Shown here one piece after another: positions 17,403-22,534 of a DNA stretch of 22,534 nucleotides (position 1 is its first letter; every line of letters starts with the position of its first letter). The position numbers and the translations under genes were made by a program. The notes under the pieces are model-generated. The model ran no database searches, was not told the origin of the DNA, and saw only the letters and a list, made by a program, of their open reading frames with translations. Location: NCBI GenBank assembly GCA_023393375.1, contig JAEWLI010000088.1, positions 1 to 22,534 on the forward strand, read 5' to 3'. This stretch comes from Bacteroidota bacterium. Its GTDB lineage: Bacteria; Bacteroidota; Bacteroidia; Cytophagales; Cyclobacteriaceae.

Positions 17403-20158
17403 TGTATATACCATCAGCAACTTATCGCATTCAATTACACCATGAATTTACATTCAAAAATCTGAGTGATATTTCTACCTATTTAAAAAATCTGGGCATC
17501 AGTACCATTTATGCATCCCCATTTCTGCATTCACGACCAGGGAGCATGCATGGTTATGATGGCATAGATCCCGAAAAAATTGACCCTGAAATCGGTACTG
17601 AAGAGGAGTTTGAAATATTAGGCAATAAACTTAAAGAATTAGGAATTGGATGGCTTCAGGATATCGCACCCAATCATATGGCTTTTCATCATCATAACCG
17701 ATATTTAGCCGATATTTTTGAAAAAGGGGATAAGTCCCGGTTTTACCATTTTTTTGATATCAACTGGAATGACCCTGATCCAGATATTCAGGATAAAATC
17801 ATGACCCCATTTCTGGGACGCCCGATTAAAGAAGCTTTATCTCACAATGAAATAAAAATCGCACTGGATAATGAGGGCTTTTATATTGATTATTTTGAAA
17901 ATCGGTATCCTTTGAATATAAAATCATACGAGATAATTTTAAGTCAGGTAAAGGGGAATGTCAACGATGAATATGATGCAGTAAGCAGTACTTTTGAAAT
18001 GTTTATGCATCTTCAGGAAAAGATTACCTATTTTGTTGAATCAGCTGATATCATCGACGAGGAGTGGCAAAATTTTAAATTTAATCTTTATTCCCAATAT
18101 CAAAATTCCCCACAAATCAGAAGTGCTATCGACAAAGCCTTGAAGAGAATAAATAATGACCAGGCCAGTATAAATTATTTACTTGAGATTCAACATTATT
18201 TGCTCACCTATTGGCAGGTGACAGAAAAAAAGATCAATTACAGGAGGTTTTTTACAATCAACGACCTTATTTGTCTTGATATCAATAATCCTGAGGTTTT
18301 TAATCGTTATCATAGATTCCTTAAAAGACTTTGGGATAAAGAATTACTTCATGGCCTCAGAATTGACCATATTGATGGCTTATTCAATCCTGGTGCATAT
18401 TTGCAGCGGTTACGCAATCTTTTTGGTGACGATCTGTACGTTGTTGTTGAAAAAATACTGGAATGGGAAGAATCAATGCCTTTGCATTGGCCTGTCCAAG
18501 GTACTACCGGATATGGTTTTATGTCTACCATTTCCCACCTTTTTACTAACTGGCAGAATAAGAATAAGCTGACCCAACTGTATCAGAACATTCTGAACGA
18601 AAGAATAGATTATCATCAACTGGTAAAGGAGAAAAAATCCTTTATTCTGCATAATCGAATGGGTGGAGAGCTTAATAATCTGTTTCACCAGATGCAGATG
18701 CTAAATCTGATGCCAGATAGTGAAATGGGCATAGAGCCGGATCGATTAAAAGAAGCCTTGGCCATATTTTTGGTAATGCATCCTGTTTATAGGATTTATC
18801 CCACTCAATATCCGATCCACCAAAAAGAGGTAGCTATTTTACGAACAGCCTACAATGAAGCAGTAGAATGGAACCCGGAACTGAAAAAGGAATTAAAGTA
18901 TTTATTTCATCTTTTTACAGAACCTCCGGTAGAAGACCCTTTATTCGCAGAAAATAAACTCTATTTCTTGATGAGGTGCCAACAATTCACAGGTCCGCTC
19001 GAAGCTAAAGGGGTGGAAGACACTACTTTTTATTTGTATAACAGACTGATATCGCACAACGAAGTCGGCAATTCCCCTGATATTTTTGGTATTTCACCTC
19101 AGGAGTTTCATGAAAGAATGATCGAGAGGCAATTGACTTATCCACATGCCCTGAATGCTTCAGCCACACATGACACCAAAAGAGGAGAAGATATGCGGCT
19201 TAGGATGAATGTGATCAGTGAACTTCCTGAGTTATGGCAAAGTGAATTGGAAAAATGGAAAAAAATAAATAAAAATTTTATCAAATTTAAAGAAGGGAAA
19301 ACATCGCCAGAACCCAACGATGAGTATTTTATTTATCAGACCATTTGTGGTGCATTTCCCATGGAAGGTGACATAGATGATACTTTTAAAGAACGAATAA
19401 AGGATTATATGTTGAAGGTGGTGCGGGAAGGCAAAGAGAACTCAAACTGGTCGTCGCCCAATCAGATCTATGAGTTTGGCATTTTGGAATTTATCAATAA
19501 TATCCTTAACCCTGAACATGGTTTTTTAAATGAATTAAAACCTTTTGTCAGACAAATATCCAACTATGGTATAATCTATTCGCTAGCCCAACAATTGTTG
19601 AAAATTACCGCTCCGGGAATTCCTGACATTTACCAGGGATGTGAATTATGGGACCTGAGCCTGGTTGATCCCGACAACCGTCGTCCGGTGGATTATGAAC
19701 TTAGAAATGGTTTCCTGGAGGAGATTAAAAGCTCTGGAAATCAAGAAAATCTGATTAGAAGCTTATGGGCCGAAAAAGCAAATGGTAAAATAAAACTTTA
19801 TACTATTTATAAAGCACTTCAAGAAAGAATGAATTGTCCCGAGCTTTTTAAATACGGTAAATATATTCCAGCTAACATTTCAGGGGAACATCAGCAGCAT
19901 GCAACAGGTTTTTTTAGAAATCATCAAAATCTTTGGTCATTGACCGTTGTACCACATCATTTAGCTTCATTTATACCTGATCAGGATCTTCCGATAGCAC
20001 AAGCATGGAAAAATACCCACTTGAAGCTACCAAGAAATGCACCTTTTATCTGGAAAAATATCTTTACAGAAGAAACCTTTGGTTTTGATGAATTCATAAA
20101 TTTTAAAGATATTTTTGCGAGTTACCCAATCGTATTTTTAACCGGATCAACTGAATGA
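17402..20158 (+). CDS. treY: Malto-oligosyltrehalose synthase
   Basis: This GH13 subfamily 26 enzyme turns the reducing-end alpha-1,4 bond of a maltodextrin into an alpha,alpha-1,1 bond, making maltooligosyl-trehalose. Family hallmarks are visible: SATYRIQLHHEFTF at the start, IYASPFLHSRPGSMHGYDGID, QDIAPNHMAFHHHN, and the triad Asp322 (GLRIDHIDGL), Glu350 (VVVEKILEWEE) and Asp591 (ASATHDTKRGEDMRLR). KGVEDTTFYLYNR and the C-terminal GIPDIYQGCELWDLSLVDPDNRRPVDY are also typical. It is 918 residues, at the long end for the family. A GTG at 17399 is in frame one codon earlier, but the ATG at 17402 overlapping the TGA of the GH57 gene is the more likely start. It overlaps malQ by four bases (ATGA). 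It acts together with TreZ. Confidence 0.96.
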   Translation: MYIPSATYRIQLHHEFTFKNLSDISTYLKNLGISTIYASPFLHSRPGSMHGYDGIDPEKIDPEIGTEEEFEILGNKLKELGIGWLQDIAPNHMAFHHHNRYLADIFEKGDKSRFYHFFDINWNDPDPDIQDKIMTPFLGRPIKEALSHNEIKIALDNEGFYIDYFENRYPLNIKSYEIILSQVKGNVNDEYDAVSSTFEMFMHLQEKITYFVESADIIDEEWQNFKFNLYSQYQNSPQIRSAIDKALKRINNDQASINYLLEIQHYLLTYWQVTEKKINYRRFFTINDLICLDINNPEVFNRYHRFLKRLWDKELLHGLRIDHIDGLFNPGAYLQRLRNLFGDDLYVVVEKILEWEESMPLHWPVQGTTGYGFMSTISHLFTNWQNKNKLTQLYQNILNERIDYHQLVKEKKSFILHNRMGGELNNLFHQMQMLNLMPDSEMGIEPDRLKEALAIFLVMHPVYRIYPTQYPIHQKEVAILRTAYNEAVEWNPELKKELKYLFHLFTEPPVEDPLFAENKLYFLMRCQQFTGPLEAKGVEDTTFYLYNRLISHNEVGNSPDIFGISPQEFHERMIERQLTYPHALNASATHDTKRGEDMRLRMNVISELPELWQSELEKWKKINKNFIKFKEGKTSPEPNDEYFIYQTICGAFPMEGDIDDTFKERIKDYMLKVVREGKENSNWSSPNQIYEFGILEFINNILNPEHGFLNELKPFVRQISNYGIIYSLAQQLLKITAPGIPDIYQGCELWDLSLVDPDNRRPVDYELRNGFLEEIKSSGNQENLIRSLWAEKANGKIKLYTIYKALQERMNCPELFKYGKYIPANISGEHQQHATGFFRNHQNLWSLTVVPHHLASFIPDQDLPIAQAWKNTHLKLPRNAPFIWKNIFTEETFGFDEFINFKDIFASYPIVFLTGSTE

Positions 20159-21660
20159 AAAAAAGAGCAAGCGGCATATTATTGCACATCACCTCCCTGC
20201 CTTCCTCTTATGGAATAGGCGATTTAGGCCCTTCTGCGTACCATTTTGCAGATATACTGGAACAAGCAGGTCAACATTATTGGCAAATCCTTCCATTAAA
20301 CCCCATAGACGAAGGAAATGGATATTGGCCCTGCAGTAGTTTGTCAGCTTTTGCCGGCAACCCCCTCCTCATTAGTCCTGACATATTGTATAAAGATGGG
20401 TACGTAACTGCAGACGATTTACAGAACAAATATTATTTTAGGGATTCTATAGTAGATTATATTCTTGTAAAAGCTTTTAAAGACTATTTATTTGATATTG
20501 CCTTTAAAAATTTTAAACAAAACCTGACCCCCAACAAAAAGTTATCTTACGAGCGGTTTTGCAATGAAAGCAGCTATTGGCTTGACGACTACGCATTATT
20601 CGTTGCCATCAAGCAGCAATTTGAGGGAAAATCGTGGAAAGAATGGCCCGATAACCTGAGAAAAAGAGAACCGCATGCTATGGATATTGCTCGTCTTGAA
20701 TTGCAGGAGAGTATCGACAGAGAGAAATTCCTACAGTTTATCTTCTTCGAACAATGGTTTGCGCTTAAACGATATTGCCAGTTAAAAAATATTGCTTTTA
20801 TCGGAGATATGCCGTTTTACGTTAGTTACGACAGCTCTGATGTTTGGTCATTCTCACACTATTTCAAATTAGACCATCAAGGCCATCCCACCACAGTTTC
20901 AGGCGTACCACCTGACTATTTCAGCAAAACTGGTCAACTTTGGGGCACACCAATTTTCAAATGGGATTTGTTAAAAGAAAATGACTATGATTGGTGGATC
21001 CATCGGGTGTCTCACAGCCTGTTGATGTTTGATATGATTCGCTTGGATCATTTCCGGGCATTTTCTGCTTATTGGGAAGTGCCAGCACATCATACCACTG
21101 CCATAGATGGAGCTTGGGCCAAAGGGCCGGGCAAAGCATTTTTTACCAAACTGCAAAACAAATTTCCGGAATTGCCGATCATCGCTGAAGATTTGGGCAC
21201 TATCGATGATGATGTCAGGGATTTGATCTCAACGTTCGAAATGCCCGGTATGAAAGTATTGTTATTTGCTTTTGGTCCGGAAATGGCGAACAATCCTTAC
21301 ATTCTTCACAATCATGTCCATAATTGCGTAGTGTACACGGGTACCCATGATAATAATACTGTAAAAGGATGGTATATAAATGAAGCCAACGATGAAGATC
21401 GGATCCAAATCGCAGCTTACCTTCAAAAAGAAATAAATGAATATAATGTTCATGAAGCTTTTTTAACTATGGCATTCATGTCAGTAGCCAATCTGGTAAT
21501 ATTCCCAATTCAGGATGCTTTGGGATTGGGTCAGGAAAGCAGGATGAATGTGCCATCTGTGGCGCAGGGAAACTGGATCTGGAGGGTATTACCTGATCAA
21601 ATTAATCCCCAGCTGGCAAAAAAAATATTTAATCAGATGAAATTGTATAACCGGCATTGA
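20155..21660 (+). CDS. malQ: 4-alpha-glucanotransferase (amylomaltase, GH77)
   Basis: The 501-residue protein is the standard bacterial amylomaltase size. It starts RASGILLHITSLPSSYGIGDLG and has QILPLNPIDEGNGYWPCSSLSAFAGNP and IGDMPFYVSYDSSDVW. The catalytic residues are Asp298 (MIRLDHFRAF), Glu345 (IIAEDLGTIDDD) and Asp399 (TGTHDNNTVKGW), close to the positions known for the Thermus enzyme. It disproportionates maltodextrins, moving glucan segments from one chain to another. In this operon it would rebuild chains of four or more glucose units from the maltose and maltotriose left after repeated TreY/TreZ action. The start overlaps the treY stop by four bases. No signal peptide, cytoplasmic. 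A gap of 92 bases without a clear terminator follows. Confidence 0.96.
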   Translation: MKKRASGILLHITSLPSSYGIGDLGPSAYHFADILEQAGQHYWQILPLNPIDEGNGYWPCSSLSAFAGNPLLISPDILYKDGYVTADDLQNKYYFRDSIVDYILVKAFKDYLFDIAFKNFKQNLTPNKKLSYERFCNESSYWLDDYALFVAIKQQFEGKSWKEWPDNLRKREPHAMDIARLELQESIDREKFLQFIFFEQWFALKRYCQLKNIAFIGDMPFYVSYDSSDVWSFSHYFKLDHQGHPTTVSGVPPDYFSKTGQLWGTPIFKWDLLKENDYDWWIHRVSHSLLMFDMIRLDHFRAFSAYWEVPAHHTTAIDGAWAKGPGKAFFTKLQNKFPELPIIAEDLGTIDDDVRDLISTFEMPGMKVLLFAFGPEMANNPYILHNHVHNCVVYTGTHDNNTVKGWYINEANDEDRIQIAAYLQKEINEYNVHEAFLTMAFMSVANLVIFPIQDALGLGQESRMNVPSVAQGNWIWRVLPDQINPQLAKKIFNQMKLYNRH

Positions 21661-21752
21661 TCTGTTTTTAAAAAGCAATTACCACGGTTTTAGAAAAACA
21701 AAAACCTATTTGGGTATGTTTAATATCTAGTTAACACCAAAAATAATTTGAT

Positions 21753-22223
21753 ATGGGTAAGAGAGAGGAAATAGTAAAAGCATTACAAATGGCTTATTGG
21801 AAAGAAATAGAAACAGTTATAAATTATCAAGCCAATTCAATTAATCTGGATGGAATCAGAGGCCAGGAAATACGGGAAATACTAGAGAAAGAGGTAATTG
21901 ATGAATTGGGGCATTCCAGGAAACTTGCAGAAAGGATAAAAGAGCTTGATGGCATAGTAGAGGGTTCCGCTTCTTTTATATCAGAACAAAAAACATCTCA
22001 ACCACCATCAGATACCACTGATTTAGAAAGCGTAATTCGAGGAGTTATAGATGCAGAAGAAGATGCTATCGCGCACTATAAATACATGATTCAATTGACC
22101 GATGGAGTAGATTATGTAACCCAGGATTTGTGCATCGAACTACAGGGTGACGAAGAAAAGCACCTCCGATTGTTCAGAGGATTTTTAAAAGGCATAGAAA
22201 AGAATAAACAACCGATATATTAA
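21753..22223 (+). CDS. Ferritin-like di-iron four-helix protein
   Basis: The 156-residue protein shows the two-times-two helix layout of the ferritin-like superfamily. The helix 1 acidic residue Glu18 or Glu20 (WKEIETVINY) comes first, ExxH in helix 2 (Glu51-His54, IDELGH), an acidic residue in helix 3 (Glu102 or Glu103, DAEEDAIAHYKYM) and a second ExxH in helix 4 (Glu134-His137, GDEEKH). All six di-iron ligands appear present. It resembles bacterioferritin or rubrerythrin-like proteins, but no rubredoxin Cys pairs or heme-binding Met are evident. Residues 72-90 form a Ser/Thr/Pro-rich linker between the helix pairs. Iron storage or peroxide protection is inferred. It lies 92 bases after malQ and may have its own promoter (TATGTTTA at 21713-21720 is a near match to the -7 consensus). 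A strong terminator follows it. Confidence 0.88.
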   Translation: MGKREEIVKALQMAYWKEIETVINYQANSINLDGIRGQEIREILEKEVIDELGHSRKLAERIKELDGIVEGSASFISEQKTSQPPSDTTDLESVIRGVIDAEEDAIAHYKYMIQLTDGVDYVTQDLCIELQGDEEKHLRLFRGFLKGIEKNKQPIY

Positions 22224-22258
22224 TACCAATCCTAATAATTATTATTTTTAAGTGATAT

Positions 22259-22290
22259 AAAGCCATAGTCTGATAGACAATGGCTTTTTT
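22259..22290 (+). terminator. Intrinsic terminator after the ferritin-like gene
   Basis: AAAGCCATAGTCT and AGACAATGGCTTT form a 13-base stem with one mismatch and a tight 3-base loop, directly followed by more T to give a run of six. It begins 36 bases after the ferritin-like stop codon and ends the rightward unit. It may also serve the leftward gene that ends at 22351, though its T-run on that strand is shorter. Confidence 0.82.
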
Positions 22291-22350
22291 ATTGTGATAG
22301 GATGGCTATTCACTATGGTGTATACATTCTTATTAGCGGCAGTTGTCTTT

Positions 22351-22534
22351 TTAGTTTTGTATATACAGTTCCTGTCCTTTTCCCAATTCTTTTCCATTTG
22401 CAATGAACTTGATCACTTTTCGCGATTTTGGAATTTGAATAACAATAAATGGCGATTGAACTGTTGAGTCATTTGTGCTGTCCGAATTCACTATGTTGTA
22501 TGAGAAAATGATTTCGGAACTGCTCTCTTTAACT
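22351..22534 (-). CDS. C-terminal end of a leftward gene, unknown product
   Basis: An open frame enters from the right window edge and ends at TAA (22353-22351), giving 60 visible codons, VKESSSEIIFSYNIVNSDS... to ...IANGKELGKGQELYIQN. The residues alternate in a way that suggests beta strands (SPFIVIQIPKSRKVIKFIANG), and codon use resembles the neighbours. There is no recognisable family in this short stretch. The convergent position next to the terminator at 22259-22290 fits a real gene end. A chance open frame cannot be excluded. Confidence 0.55.
   Translation of the reverse strand, partial: VKESSSEIIFSYNIVNSDSTNDSTVQSPFIVIQIPKSRKVIKFIANGKELGKGQELYIQN

Overview
The window looks like chromosomal DNA from a member of the Bacteroidota, most likely a Cytophagales-type marine or soil bacterium. 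This rests on a TonB-dependent receptor with a carboxypeptidase-regulatory-like N-terminal domain paired with a DUF4249 lipoprotein, a long secreted protein of Ig-like repeats, a TAnnTTTG-type promoter element, weak Shine-Dalgarno sites and moderately AT-rich coding DNA. No rRNA, tRNA, CRISPR array, transposase or integrase was seen.

Left part (1-8941, all minus strand). Three transcription units point left. A receptor/lipoprotein pair (TonB-dependent receptor 8941-6566, DUF4249 lipoprotein 6553-5468) forms an outer-membrane uptake module. Next come a small coiled-coil lipoprotein (5367-4936) and a DUF885 metallopeptidase-like lipoprotein (4899-3124). Last is an exported protein (2774 to beyond the window start) in which ten Ig-like repeats of about 93 residues are visible before the edge cuts it off.

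Middle part (8942-11339, plus strand). This AT-rich patch has an accessory look. It holds a short orphan protein with a JAB/JAMM-like arrangement of His, Glu, Ser and Asp, followed by two tandem paralogous secreted proteins of unknown family with a nearly identical C-terminal block. Two strong inverted repeats lie between the paralogs. This is the least explained part of the window and the best candidate for something undescribed, for instance an effector or peptidase with duplicated periplasmic partners.

Right part (11366-22534). A divergent Nramp/SLC11-like transporter lacking both signature metal-binding motifs sits on the minus strand. It is transcribed away from a tight plus-strand alpha-glucan/trehalose operon: TreZ, a GH57/DUF3536 glycoside hydrolase, TreY and MalQ, the last three with overlapping stop and start codons. 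TreY converts the reducing end of a maltodextrin to a trehalosyl unit, TreZ releases trehalose, and MalQ re-lengthens the short dextrins left behind. The GH57 enzyme probably trims or remodels the glucan. No TreX/GlgX-type debranching enzyme is in the window. A ferritin-like di-iron protein and a good intrinsic terminator follow. The window ends inside a leftward gene of which only the C-terminus is visible.
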